A DNA stretch of 64,000 nt from assembly GCF_004346165.1 (NCBI RefSeq), contig NZ_SLZZ01000002.1, forward strand, positions 1 through 64,000. The letters run 5' to 3'. Positions 8,342 through 16,667 of this stretch are shown here, one piece after another. This DNA comes from Muricomes intestini. GTDB taxonomy: Bacteria; Bacillota; Clostridia; Lachnospirales; Lachnospiraceae. The position numbers and the translations under genes were made by a program. Under the pieces are notes generated by a model. It worked only from the letters and a program-made list of their open reading frames with translations, made no database searches and was not told the origin of the DNA. Each line of letters starts with the position of its first letter. Position 1 is the stretch's first letter.

Positions 8342-10349
8342 TATACAAATACAGCTTTCGAATCAGAGGCAGCTTTCTCCACCACTTCTTCAATGCCGGC
8401 ATTGCATAGTAGTCAAGGCCGATTGATCTTCCTGCCCCAATCAATACGGCAATCCCCGCAAAAATCATCCAGAAAGTATTCAGATACAGACCTGTGGTGC
8501 ACACAAACATGAACTGCAAAACCAGAGAACCTGCTGCCGCCGGAGATGTAAAGAGCCCGCCCATCAGTGCAAGTCCAATTAAAATTTCCAGAACTACAAT
8601 AATAATCTGCATTGCCATCTGCACTCCGTCATTGGACAAAATACATTTATTTACAAACCAGTTTATAATCGGAACATCCAGCTTGAAAGCAAGATCATTT
8701 AAGGTTGAGGATGCAAGATCCGCCCCGCTGACAAATATCATTTTAAAGAGCCCTAAAATGTTCCAGTTGAAAATCACATGTCCAACCGAGGCCGCTGCAT
8801 CTGCTGCACCTGCAGCTGCTGCCCCCGTTGCTGCACTTACTGCATCTGCTGCCGCCGTATTTGCAGCTGCAGTAGTAGCTGAACTTACCGCATCCGCTGC
8901 CTTGCCGGCTGCATTTAATATACTGTCATACCAGCCATTGGCTCCGCCAAAAAATCCCTCCAGCATTGGTTTACTAAACCAGCCTTCTACCACCTTCATG
9001 ATACCTTCAAACAGCCACACGGCACCGAGCCAGAACCTTAACGGAACAAGAAGGAAACTTGGCGTTCTGTTGGAGAAATGTCCTCCCACAAAGCTTCTGC
9101 AATTGCGGACAGTGAAGAACTCATGCTTCATATAACTGAATACTTTATTCCACCCCAGCACCTGAATAAAATAAATGATATTGATAAAATGTTTGGCAAA
9201 CATAGCCAGGAAAGAAGGAAGACCGAAGAAATGTTTTCCAAACCCCACATGGGCTGTCCCGTAGCGTCCTCCGACGCAGACCATTACACCGTGGAAAGAC
9301 GGCTTGTACCCTTCCATCTCTCCCTGTCCCGTTACAGCAGCAGCAAGATTGTGAGCTGCAGTACCCGCACTTTGCTCACCGTTTTCCACCATCTGGGGAA
9401 CAGACGTTGTATCTCCTTCAGGAACATAGTACATGTTGTCGCCGACAACATAAACAGATTCGTCTTTCGTGGAACGAAGATATTTGTCCACTGGAATTCG
9501 ACCGCCTCTTTGTTTTTCCAGAGCATCCGCTGCCGTTTCTGCTATGGTGCAGCTCTGGATTCCCGCCACCCAGATGACTGTTCCGACGCTTCTTTCTTCC
9601 TCCTTATCATTGCGCTTAAACACAATGGAGTTTTCGGTAATCCGGGTTACAAAGGCATTCATACAGAGCTCAACGCCCATCTTATCCAGCCTTTTTGCAA
9701 TTTTTGCAGATTGCTTTTCCGGCATATTAGGAACCGGTCTGCTCAAGCCATCCACATTGACCATAGTCACTTCTTTTCTGTCGATTTCAAATTTTTCACA
9801 GAGAATCGGTACGTATTCTGCCAGCTCGCCCACCATTTCTACTCCGGTAAAGCCTGCACCTACCACATAAAATGTGAGCATCCTCCTGCGTTCTTTCTCA
9901 TTTGTTTCAGCAGCCGCTCTGCGGAACGTATTCAGAATGTGATCTTTGAGCAAAATGGCATCTTCATAAGACCAAAGCTTAAGAGTATACTCGTCTACAC
10001 CGGGAACTCCGTATGTAGTAGGTTTGGAACCTGCAGCCATCACCAGATAATCATACTCGTAAGAAGCCTCTTCTCCTTTTATAAGCTTTGACTCAAAATC
10101 CACATCCGTTACAGTGTCCAGTGCAACATTTACCTTTCTTCCTGCGAACACTTTACTTAAGCTGATTTTAATGCTGTCCTCATCTACTCTGCCCGCCGCA
10201 ACCTCATGCAATTCTGTGAGCATCGTGTGGAAAGGGTTTTTATCAATGATGGTAATCTCCACATCGCCCTGCTTCTTAATTTTTTTTGCAAGCTTTTTTG
10301 CCGTAAGAATACCGGCATAGCCCGCCCCAATAATTACTACTCTCTTCAT
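8334..10349 (-). CDS. ndh2: Type II NADH dehydrogenase with C-terminal membrane domain (Ndh2)
   Basis: This 671-residue protein joins an NDH-2 flavoenzyme (about 1-410) to a DoxX-like membrane domain. The FAD fingerprint is GAGYAG at 8-13, the NADH fingerprint GAGFTG at 164-169, and YVVGD near 300 completes the FAD site. The C-terminal part has about four membrane helices. Within it, between residues 479 and 521, lies an unusual Ala/Ser/Thr-rich low-complexity run. The enzyme would oxidise cytosolic NADH and pass electrons to demethylmenaquinone without pumping protons. The same fused architecture is known for Ndh2 of the Listeria FLEET system. It is the first gene of the minus-strand operon. 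Confidence 0.92.
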   Translation of the reverse strand: MKRVVIIGAGYAGILTAKKLAKKIKKQGDVEITIIDKNPFHTMLTELHEVAAGRVDEDSIKISLSKVFAGRKVNVALDTVTDVDFESKLIKGEEASYEYDYLVMAAGSKPTTYGVPGVDEYTLKLWSYEDAILLKDHILNTFRRAAAETNEKERRRMLTFYVVGAGFTGVEMVGELAEYVPILCEKFEIDRKEVTMVNVDGLSRPVPNMPEKQSAKIAKRLDKMGVELCMNAFVTRITENSIVFKRNDKEEERSVGTVIWVAGIQSCTIAETAADALEKQRGGRIPVDKYLRSTKDESVYVVGDNMYYVPEGDTTSVPQMVENGEQSAGTAAHNLAAAVTGQGEMEGYKPSFHGVMVCVGGRYGTAHVGFGKHFFGLPSFLAMFAKHFINIIYFIQVLGWNKVFSYMKHEFFTVRNCRSFVGGHFSNRTPSFLLVPLRFWLGAVWLFEGIMKVVEGWFSKPMLEGFFGGANGWYDSILNAAGKAADAVSSATTAAANTAAADAVSAATGAAAAGAADAAASVGHVIFNWNILGLFKMIFVSGADLASSTLNDLAFKLDVPIINWFVNKCILSNDGVQMAMQIIIVVLEILIGLALMGGLFTSPAAAGSLVLQFMFVCTTGLYLNTFWMIFAGIAVLIGAGRSIGLDYYAMPALKKWWRKLPLIRKLYLYND

Positions 10350-10423
10350 TTTTTCTCTCCTTAGTTCTCTCTAAACAGATGGCATGCGACAGGAAACGGC
10401 GTTAATTCCTTAACAATAGAAAG

Positions 10424-10452
10424 TTGCAAACCACCCCTATTTCCTGTATAAT
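10424..10452 (+). promoter_or_regulatory. Sigma-A-type promoter of the HxlR regulator
   Basis: TTGCAA at 10424-10429 and TATAAT at 10447-10452 are separated by 17 bases. The promoter points at the HxlR gene about 150 bases downstream. The long leader contains the two palindromes described separately. Confidence 0.7.
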
Positions 10453-10515
10453 AAGCAAGTATTATAAAAATTACATTTCCTCTCATATTAAAGTATGTTC
10501 TCTTTATTTACAAGC

Positions 10516-10551
10516 AGGCACTTTATAGTGCCTAAGTATCCTTTAGGATAC
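10516..10551. promoter_or_regulatory. Two adjacent palindromes, likely HxlR operators
   Basis: AGGCACT/AGTGCCT (arms of 7, spacer of 4) is followed two bases later by GTATCCT/AGGATAC (arms of 7, spacer of 2). Their centres lie 19 bases apart, close to two helical turns. They are in the divergent region between ndh2 and the HxlR gene, so autoregulation and control of the electron-transfer operon are plausible. Operator function is inference. Confidence 0.6.
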
Positions 10552-10606
10552 CTTATTATATACACCCTGCCAACAGATATGCATTCAGAAAGGTGTTGAT
10601 AAATTT

Positions 10607-11032
10607 ATGGAAGCAAATACAGATAAACATGAAGGTTGTCTTATGAGAGAAACCTGTCTAAAGGAAGATTTATGTCCAATGGTTTTAGTACATAAATTGC
10701 TCTCAGGCAAAAGGAAAATACTGATTTTATGGTTATTAAGCAATAAGACCCTGCGTTACAATGAACTCTTAAGGCGTATGCCGGGCGTTACGCGGAAAAT
10801 GCTTACCAAGCAGCTGCGCAGCTTAGAAGAAGATCATTTAATTACCCGCCATGTATACCCTTCGGTCCCCCCGAAAGTGGAATATGAAATTACAGAAATC
10901 GGAAAGCAGCTTGTGCCGATTATGGAAATGATGCACGAATTTGGGGCTTTTTATATTAATATTTTTCGAGATGAGTTAAAAGAACACAAAGAAACGGAAG
11001 AGAGACTTGAAATCTGTAGTCACGGAAGCTGA
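10607..11032 (+). CDS. HxlR-family winged-helix regulator
   Basis: This 141-residue regulator matches the HxlR family. It has a cysteine near the N-terminus (CPMVLVHKLLSGKRKILILW), a winged helix, and the family pattern LRYNELLRRMPGVTRKMLTKQLRSLEEDHLI. Some HxlR proteins sense electrophiles, quinones or disulfide stress through cysteines; this one has several (C10, C15, C20, C25 region). It is divergent from the electron-transfer operon and has two palindromes in its leader, so it is the likely regulator of that operon. The effector is unknown. AAAGGTG is the nearest ribosome site, at a rather long distance. Confidence 0.88.
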   Translation: MEANTDKHEGCLMRETCLKEDLCPMVLVHKLLSGKRKILILWLLSNKTLRYNELLRRMPGVTRKMLTKQLRSLEEDHLITRHVYPSVPPKVEYEITEIGKQLVPIMEMMHEFGAFYINIFRDELKEHKETEERLEICSHGS

Positions 11033-11050
11033 AAATCGGCTTCCGTGACT
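11018..11050 (+). terminator. Hairpin at the end of the HxlR gene
   Basis: Arms AGTCACGGAAGC and GCTTCCGTGACT pair perfectly over 12 bases with a 9-base loop that contains the stop codon. The following TATTCT is only weakly U-rich, so termination is likely but not certain. Confidence 0.6.
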
Positions 11051-11079
11051 TATTCTAAGCTTTATATTGAGATGATGTT

Positions 11080-11111
11080 GGGGTCAAAAGGTATTTTGAC
11101 CCTGGTATCAT
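11080..11111. repeat. Minimal copy of the TACCAGGGTCAAAA repeat
   Basis: GGGTCAAAAGG and TATTTTGACCCTGGTATCAT form a compact palindrome using the ends of the 187-bp repeat at 22803..22989 without its interior. It lies just past the nagB stop and may serve as a terminator. Confidence 0.6.
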
Positions 11112-11119
11112 TGAGATAA

Positions 11120-11842
11120 CTATTTAGACAAGGCAGCTTTATCCGCCACCACAATTACATCCGGGTGCATTTGCAGAATAGATGCCGGAATCTCCGGTGT
11201 CACATCACCTGACAACGCTCTTGCAACAATTCCGGCTTTATCTTCCCCACTCACAACTACCAGGATCCTTCTTGCCTGCATAATGGTCTTAATCCCCATG
11301 GTATAGGCCTGTCTCGGCACCTCATCTGCGGAAGCGAAGAAACGTTTATTTGCTTCAATTGTACTCTCCGTCAAATTCACACATTGAGTTTCTTTACAGA
11401 AGGCAGGCGCCGGCTCATTGAAACCGATGTGGCCGTTGTGCCCAAGCCCAAGGAGCTGCAAATCTATACCACCCATAAATGCAATCAAATCCTCATACCT
11501 TTTGCATTCTTTGTCCGAATCTGGTTCCATGCCGTCGGGAAGATGGGTGCGTGCCTTATCTATATTCACACGGTCAAACAAATGCTTATGCATAAAGTAA
11601 TAATAGCTCTGGTCGTTCTCCTTGTCCAGGCCTTTATATTCATCTAAGTTTACCGTAGACACCCTCGAAAAATCCAGTTCCCCGTTTTTACATCTTTCCG
11701 CCAGGCAGTCATAAGCTCCTATCGGTGTGGAGCCGGTTGCCAGCCCCAGGACACAATCGGGCTTTAAAATAATCTGAGCGCCGATAATGTCGGCTGCCTT
11801 TCTGCTTACATCTTCATAATCTTTTGCTTCTATAATTCTCAT
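11120..11842 (-). CDS. nagB: Glucosamine-6-phosphate deaminase
   Basis: This 240-residue enzyme converts glucosamine-6-phosphate to fructose-6-phosphate and ammonia, the last step of amino-sugar catabolism. Family landmarks are GLATGSTPIGAYDCL near 33-47, VNLDEYKGLD near 63-72 with the catalytic Asp, and LGLGHNGHIGFNEPA near 131-145 with the catalytic His and Glu. Length is normal. No other amino-sugar gene (nagA or a transporter) is adjacent, so it is probably a stand-alone unit. The start has a TAGGAGG site upstream. Confidence 0.96.
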   Translation of the reverse strand: MRIIEAKDYEDVSRKAADIIGAQIILKPDCVLGLATGSTPIGAYDCLAERCKNGELDFSRVSTVNLDEYKGLDKENDQSYYYFMHKHLFDRVNIDKARTHLPDGMEPDSDKECKRYEDLIAFMGGIDLQLLGLGHNGHIGFNEPAPAFCKETQCVNLTESTIEANKRFFASADEVPRQAYTMGIKTIMQARRILVVVSGEDKAGIVARALSGDVTPEIPASILQMHPDVIVVADKAALSK

Positions 11843-11868
11843 AATTTCCTCCTAAACAATAAGTTACG

Positions 11869-12609
11869 TTAACTTTTATAGTCAATCCTAACCAGCACCA
11901 GGCCATGAGGCGGCGCTGTCACTCCGGCCGCCTGTCTGTCCCTGGCTTCCAGAATATTCTTTACCCGGTCCGGAGTATAAAAGCCCCTTCCCACTCTCAG
12001 CAGGGTACCTACAATAATCCGCACCATATTATAAAGAAAGCCATTTCCGATGATCCGTATTGTAACCTCATCCCCGCTTTCTTCTATGTCCAGCCTGTAA
12101 ATCGTACGCACGGTATCCTCTACATTTGTCCTCACATTGCAAAAGCTGGCAAAATCATGTTCCCCGACAAGACAGGCGGCAGCCTCTTTCATCTTATCCA
12201 GCTCCAACTTGTAAGAGACAAAATACCGGGTCAGTCTCCTTGTGGGGTCAGGAATTTTGCTGTTTAAAATATGATATTCATAAGTTTTTACTGAGTTACA
12301 ATACCGAGGATGCCAGTTCATAGGAACTTCCTCCGATTTTACAACAACAATGTCCTTTGGAAGCTGCCGGTTTAAGGCATAGGCCAGCCGCTCAGGAGGG
12401 ATTGTGGTGTCTGAGTCAAATACGGCCACGTTGCCCAGCGCGTGGACACCGGAATCAGTGCGGCTGGCTCCGATTACACGAATATCATCTCCTAGCAGCC
12501 CGGATAATTTTTTATTCAAAACCTCTTCTATTGTAATACCGTTGGGCTGAATCTGCCAGCCACAGTAATTCGCCCCATCATAGGCCACTGTAAGTTTAAA
12601 ACGTTTCAT
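11869..12609 (-). CDS. truA: tRNA pseudouridine(38-40) synthase
   Basis: This 246-residue TruA isomerises uridines 38-40 in the tRNA anticodon arm. The catalytic Asp lies in GASRTDSGVHALGN near residue 52. The N-terminal KLTVAYDGANYCGWQ and C-terminal FLYNMVRIIVGTLL blocks are typical. It follows the ECF transporter genes by ten bases, the common ecfA-ecfA-ecfT-truA order of Firmicutes, so it is probably co-transcribed with them. Confidence 0.96.
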   Translation of the reverse strand: MKRFKLTVAYDGANYCGWQIQPNGITIEEVLNKKLSGLLGDDIRVIGASRTDSGVHALGNVAVFDSDTTIPPERLAYALNRQLPKDIVVVKSEEVPMNWHPRYCNSVKTYEYHILNSKIPDPTRRLTRYFVSYKLELDKMKEAAACLVGEHDFASFCNVRTNVEDTVRTIYRLDIEESGDEVTIRIIGNGFLYNMVRIIVGTLLRVGRGFYTPDRVKNILEARDRQAAGVTAPPHGLVLVRIDYKS

Positions 12610-12618
12610 ATTCCCTCA

Positions 12619-13443
12619 CTAAAATATCCAGATATGAAAAGGCACAAACCGGCCCACAAAAAATATCAGCATCATATAAAGCACAATCACCGCATACGCC
12701 AGATAGTCTTTTGCTCTGTACACCAGCGGCTTCATCTTTGTTCTGCCCTCCCCGCCCCGATAACAACGTGCCTCCATTGCCAGGGCAAGATCATTTGCCC
12801 TGCGGAAAGCCGACACAAACAAAGGCACAAGAACAGGTATCATCGCTTTTACCCTCTGTATCATATTTCCACTCTCCAGATCGGCTCCTCTGGCTATCTG
12901 GGCCTTCATAATCTTATCTGTTTCCTCCAGCAGAATCGGAATAAATCTCAATGCAATGGACATCATCATTGCCACCTCGTGAACCGGTACTTTCACCCTA
13001 TTCAGAGGATGCAGAACCCTCTCTATGCCATCCGTCAGTGCATTCGGTGTCGTTGTAAAGGTCATAATGGAGGAACCCATAATCAGATATATCAGACGGA
13101 TTGCAGTATACGCAGATATATTGAGTCCTTTGTCTGTAATATTAAAAATCCAGAAATGGAACAGCTCTTCTCCCTCCCTTGTCAAAAACAGCGTGAAAAG
13201 AACTGTAACAAGGAGAAGCATAATAATAGGCTTCAATCCTTTCAATATATATTTCAGCGGCACTCGGCTTGTGTATATGACCATCCCCAGGAATATTGTC
13301 GCAATCAAATATCCCAGTATGCTTCTCTGAATAAACAGGGATATCAGAAATAAAAGAGTACAGATAATCTTTACTCTGGGATCCAGTCTGTGAATCACAC
13401 TTCTTGCTGGATAGTACTGTCCGATGGTAATATCTCTAATCAT
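12619..13443 (-). CDS. ecfT: ECF transporter transmembrane protein EcfT
   Basis: This 274-residue membrane protein scaffolds the energy-coupling-factor vitamin transporter. It has about five membrane helices. Two arginine motifs near the end couple it to the ATPases: AQIARGADLES and AMEARCYRGGEGRT. Together with EcfA1 and EcfA2 it forms a module shared by several substrate-binding S components that are encoded elsewhere. It overlaps the upstream ATPase gene by eight bases. Confidence 0.94.
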   Translation of the reverse strand: MIRDITIGQYYPARSVIHRLDPRVKIICTLLFLISLFIQRSILGYLIATIFLGMVIYTSRVPLKYILKGLKPIIMLLLVTVLFTLFLTREGEELFHFWIFNITDKGLNISAYTAIRLIYLIMGSSIMTFTTTPNALTDGIERVLHPLNRVKVPVHEVAMMMSIALRFIPILLEETDKIMKAQIARGADLESGNMIQRVKAMIPVLVPLFVSAFRRANDLALAMEARCYRGGEGRTKMKPLVYRAKDYLAYAVIVLYMMLIFFVGRFVPFHIWIF

Positions 13444-14284
13444 GGAAACTCCTTATAATCTCTTTAGCAGCCTCTTCCACTGTCGTCGCATCTGTGCGCA
13501 CGTTCATTCCCCGTGCCTTTAAAGCATGCATAATGTAAGTCACCCGGGGTGCCGCCAGGCCCACCTTCTCCAAATCTCTGTAATGAGAAAACACTTTCTT
13601 AGGTTTACCGTCAAACATCTTTTCACCCTGGTTCATCACAATGATACGGTCCACATACCGGGCAATATCCTCCATACTGTGTGACACCAGAATCACCGTC
13701 ATATTCGTATTTTTGTGAAGATGCTCCACCTGATTCAAAATATCGTCCCGCCCCTTCGGGTCCAGGCCCGCCGTAGGCTCATCCAACACGAGAACACTCG
13801 GCCTCATAGCAAGTACTCCTGCAATGGCGGCACGGCGCTTCTGCCCTCCTGACAATTCAAAGGGGGACTGCCGGTAATATTTTTCAGGAAAGCCCACCAG
13901 CTCCAGTGCTTCTCTTGCCCGCTTTTCACACTCTTCCGAAGAAAGTCCCTGATTCTTCGGCCCAAAGCATACATCGCTTAACACATCTACCTCAAAAAGC
14001 TGATGCTCCGGATACTGGAACACCAGTCCTACCTGGCTGCGCAGCTGTTTCATATTATATCCATCCCCGTAAATATTTTCCCCATTATAATACAGCGCTC
14101 CCCCGGATGCTTTTAAGAGTCCGTTGAAATGCTGTATCAATGTAGACTTTCCGGAACCGGTGTGCCCGATAATTCCCACAAATTCTCCCTGGGGTATCTC
14201 CAGGTTAATGTCTTTTAAAGCCTGCTTTTCATAGGCTGTCCCAGGACTGTACACGTAATTTAAGTGTTCGAGTTTAATTGACAT
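13436..14284 (-). CDS. ecfA2: ECF transporter ATPase EcfA2
   Basis: This 282-residue ABC ATPase has Walker A GHTGSGKST, signature LSGGQKRRAAIAG, Walker B VLVLDEPTAGLD and the switch His in ILVSHSMED. The C-terminal extension is typical of EcfA proteins. It overlaps both its neighbours, ecfA1 upstream by 25 bases and ecfT downstream by 8, so the three are translationally coupled. By position and sequence it is the second ATPase of the heterodimer. Confidence 0.94.
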   Translation of the reverse strand: MSIKLEHLNYVYSPGTAYEKQALKDINLEIPQGEFVGIIGHTGSGKSTLIQHFNGLLKASGGALYYNGENIYGDGYNMKQLRSQVGLVFQYPEHQLFEVDVLSDVCFGPKNQGLSSEECEKRAREALELVGFPEKYYRQSPFELSGGQKRRAAIAGVLAMRPSVLVLDEPTAGLDPKGRDDILNQVEHLHKNTNMTVILVSHSMEDIARYVDRIIVMNQGEKMFDGKPKKVFSHYRDLEKVGLAAPRVTYIMHALKARGMNVRTDATTVEEAAKEIIRSFHD

Positions 14285-15120
14285 AACGCCTCCACCAGCT
14301 CCTCCGTTTTTAAAATCCCGGCGGGAAGCTGCAATCCCTTTTTCCTAAGTTCTTCCGCCAGCATTGTCACCTGGGGTACATCCATCCTGTAACGTTTCAA
14401 TTCATCCACACAGCTGAAGATTTCTCTTGGGCTTCCATGCATCACAATATGACCGCTGTCCATTACGTACACCTGATCTGCATCAATCACCTCTTCCATA
14501 TAATGGGTAATCAGGATTACTGTAACCTTCTTGCGCCTGCGCAGCTCCTGCACCGTTCGGATTACTTCTTTCCTTCCATTCGGGTCCAGCATGGCCGTAG
14601 GCTCATCCAGCACAATGCATTTTGGCTCCATGGCAATGACGCCGGCTATGGCAACACGCTGCTTTTGACCTCCGGAAAGCTTATTCGGAGAATTGGAGCG
14701 GTATTCCAGCATTCCCACCGCCTTTAGGCTATCTTCCACGCGCTTCCATATTTGATCTGTGGGGATACCTAAATTCTCCGGCCCAAACCCTACATCCTCC
14801 TCTACCACGGTTCCTATAATCTGATTGTCGGGATTCTGGAACACCATGCCGGCAGACTGGCGGACATTCCAAAGCTCCATGGGATCTTTTGTGTCCCTGC
14901 CATCCACCCACATGGTTCCCCCCGTGGGAACCAGAATTGCATTCATGTGCTTGGCAAGAGTGGATTTCCCGGAACCATTATGCCCCAATATGGCGACAAA
15001 ACTGCCTTCGGGAATGTCGATATCCACCCCGTCAATTGCCCGGTTCATACCGATTACATTTCCCTCTTCGTCCCGTTTTTCATATTCATAAATCAATTTT
15101 TCGGATTGAACCATATCCAC
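14260..15120 (-). CDS. ecfA1: ECF transporter ATPase EcfA1
   Basis: This 286-residue ABC ATPase has Walker A GHNGSGKST, signature LSGGQKQRVAIAG, Walker B CIVLDEPTAMLD and switch His in ILITHYMEE. It pairs with EcfA2 to drive the shared ECF vitamin transporter. The start is either the GTG at 15120, with GGGGGT about eight bases upstream, or an ATG two codons later; both give essentially the same protein. It is the first gene of the ecfA1-ecfA2-ecfT-truA unit. Confidence 0.93.
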   Translation of the reverse strand: MDMVQSEKLIYEYEKRDEEGNVIGMNRAIDGVDIDIPEGSFVAILGHNGSGKSTLAKHMNAILVPTGGTMWVDGRDTKDPMELWNVRQSAGMVFQNPDNQIIGTVVEEDVGFGPENLGIPTDQIWKRVEDSLKAVGMLEYRSNSPNKLSGGQKQRVAIAGVIAMEPKCIVLDEPTAMLDPNGRKEVIRTVQELRRRKKVTVILITHYMEEVIDADQVYVMDSGHIVMHGSPREIFSCVDELKRYRMDVPQVTMLAEELRKKGLQLPAGILKTEELVEALCQLNSNT

Positions 15121-15189
15121 CTGGTCTTACCCCCAATGCTTCGGATTCTGCATGTTCTATTCCTTCTGTGTTTTCTCTGGCACCTTAGC

Positions 15190-15708
15190 TTAAGCTCTTT
15201 TTGGTTCCCCGTAATCCTCTCCAAAGGTATCTGCAGTTACGTGTTTCATCACTTGGGCCTCCAGAGGCTTATCGTTGTGATCTGTAGCCGTGTCCGCAAT
15301 CTTGTTTACAATATTCATACCTTCTATAATCTTTCCAAAGGCAGCATATGCTCCGTCCAGATGAGGGGATTTTTTGTGCATAATAAAGAACTGTGAGCCC
15401 GCTGAGTCTGGGTGCATTGCCCTTGCCATAGAAAGAACACCTTCATCATGATTCAAGTCATTGGCAACACCGTTCTGAGAAAATTCACCTTTAATTGTAT
15501 ATCCCGGTCCTCCCATGCCTGTTCCGTCGGGGCACCCGCCCTGAATCATAAATCCATTAATCACACGGTGGAAAACCAAGCCGTCATAAAACTTCTTGCT
15601 CACAAGAGAAATGAAGTTCTTTACTGTGTTCGGCGCAATTTCCGGATATAATTCCGCTTTCATAATATCTCCGTTTTCCATTTCAAAAGTAACGATTGGA
15701 TTTGCCAT
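15190..15708 (-). CDS. Cyclophilin-type peptidyl-prolyl isomerase
   Basis: This 172-residue cytosolic cyclophilin catalyses cis-trans isomerisation of Xaa-Pro bonds. The active-site block is LVFHRVINGFMIQGG, whose Arg is catalytic, followed by YTIKGEF and SAGSQFFI. There is no signal peptide. Length matches bacterial single-domain cyclophilins. It is separate from the ECF genes and has its own AGGAG site. Confidence 0.95.
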   Translation of the reverse strand: MANPIVTFEMENGDIMKAELYPEIAPNTVKNFISLVSKKFYDGLVFHRVINGFMIQGGCPDGTGMGGPGYTIKGEFSQNGVANDLNHDEGVLSMARAMHPDSAGSQFFIMHKKSPHLDGAYAAFGKIIEGMNIVNKIADTATDHNDKPLEAQVMKHVTADTFGEDYGEPKRA

Positions 15709-15809
15709 AATCTTAACTCCTCTTTTCTATAAAAATTCAGGTAACTATTCAGTACACCTATTGTAGCCGATAAGAGACTGTTCGTCAATTAAACTGCCGC
15801 AAAAATTAC

Positions 15810-16415
15810 TTACTGCGCAGCCGTATATTGAATCAGCCCGCCTTTCTCCTCATACCCTGTATTCCACAAATCCTTTAGCACAAAGGTGGATGCCGTACCG
15901 TAGGTAGCTACTTTTATAAAGAAGCCGTCTCTCTTTTCCTCATACCCAAAGCATAAAAACCAGTGCCATACAAAGTCTTTGTATTTAGGATTTCTATGCT
16001 TCAGCATAAGATAAGGGATGGGGAAACCCGCGTCAATCTGTTTTTTAATCAGAGCCTTTGCCTCATCAGCTGTATGGTCACCGGCAAAGCCATTCATGCT
16101 AATCCTTGTATCCCCCACGTCCCGGAGGTATTTTGAAAATCCGTCTATAAACATGGACAGTTTCTTTACTCCTCCCATTCTTGGCTTAATATAGGGCTTC
16201 ATTTTCATCGCAAACTGCACATACTCTTTCTTTGTCAGATGTTCTACGTCATATGGGTAAAGATGCTTCTGCCCCTGATGCAGCGCAAAATAGATGCAGG
16301 AGTCACAGGCAGTCGCCGCCGCGCAGCCGCCAATATTCATCACCACATTTGTAAACCAGTCCTGACTTCCCCCCAGTGCTCCTTCTATAGTAAAGTAATT
16401 TAATATCTTTTCCAT
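15810..16415 (-). CDS. Uncharacterised protein, possibly papain/C39-like fold
   Basis: I do not recognise this protein of about 201 residues with certainty. The start at MEKILNYF is chosen because AAGGAG lies at the right distance; the reading frame upstream of it is made of a dispersed repeat. The N-terminal GGCAAATACDSCIYFALH carries several cysteines, and the centre has PIPYLMLKHRN followed by FVWHWFLCFGYEE. A cysteine early and a His in a WHW strand recall papain-like or C39-like enzymes that handle peptides, but no clear catalytic triad can be proved by eye. It has no signal peptide or membrane span. It is flanked by a cyclophilin gene and an MsmX-like gene facing the other way. Confidence 0.75.
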   Translation of the reverse strand: MEKILNYFTIEGALGGSQDWFTNVVMNIGGCAAATACDSCIYFALHQGQKHLYPYDVEHLTKKEYVQFAMKMKPYIKPRMGGVKKLSMFIDGFSKYLRDVGDTRISMNGFAGDHTADEAKALIKKQIDAGFPIPYLMLKHRNPKYKDFVWHWFLCFGYEEKRDGFFIKVATYGTASTFVLKDLWNTGYEEKGGLIQYTAAQ

Positions 16416-16432
16416 ATGAATCTCCTTTTCAT

Positions 16433-16518
16433 TCTTGTTTTTAGGATTGCGGGAGCACAAAGTGCGGAGCAATCCGTAGGCATCAGGGGGCAAAATACCT
16501 TTTGACCCCTATATCATG
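16433..16518. repeat. Partial copy of the 187-bp intergenic repeat
   Basis: The block from TTTTTAGGATTGCGGGAGCAC through ACCTTTTGACCC nearly matches the right half of the element at 22803..22989. The left half is missing. It lies in the 5' region of the uncharacterised gene and extends that frame artificially. Confidence 0.8.
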
Positions 16519-16667
16519 GAACATGATTTAGTATAGCATATTTATATGGTTGAAATTTACACAATTTTCTCTTTTTTTTAGTTACCTGTGATATTGTTAC
16601 TTCTTCATATATTTATTATACTTGTCTTAACAAGCAAAGAAACACTACTTTCAAGGAGGCTGTTTAA

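Noticed and set aside
8494-9135. Long Ala/Pro/Ser-rich plus-strand frame opposite ndh2
   Set aside because: It is the antisense shadow of the Ala-rich part of ndh2, without a ribosome site or family resemblance.
9078-10091. 337-codon plus-strand frame opposite ndh2
   Set aside because: It lies wholly inside the well-supported ndh2 gene on the other strand, and its sequence has the Cys/His/Phe-rich look of an antisense frame.
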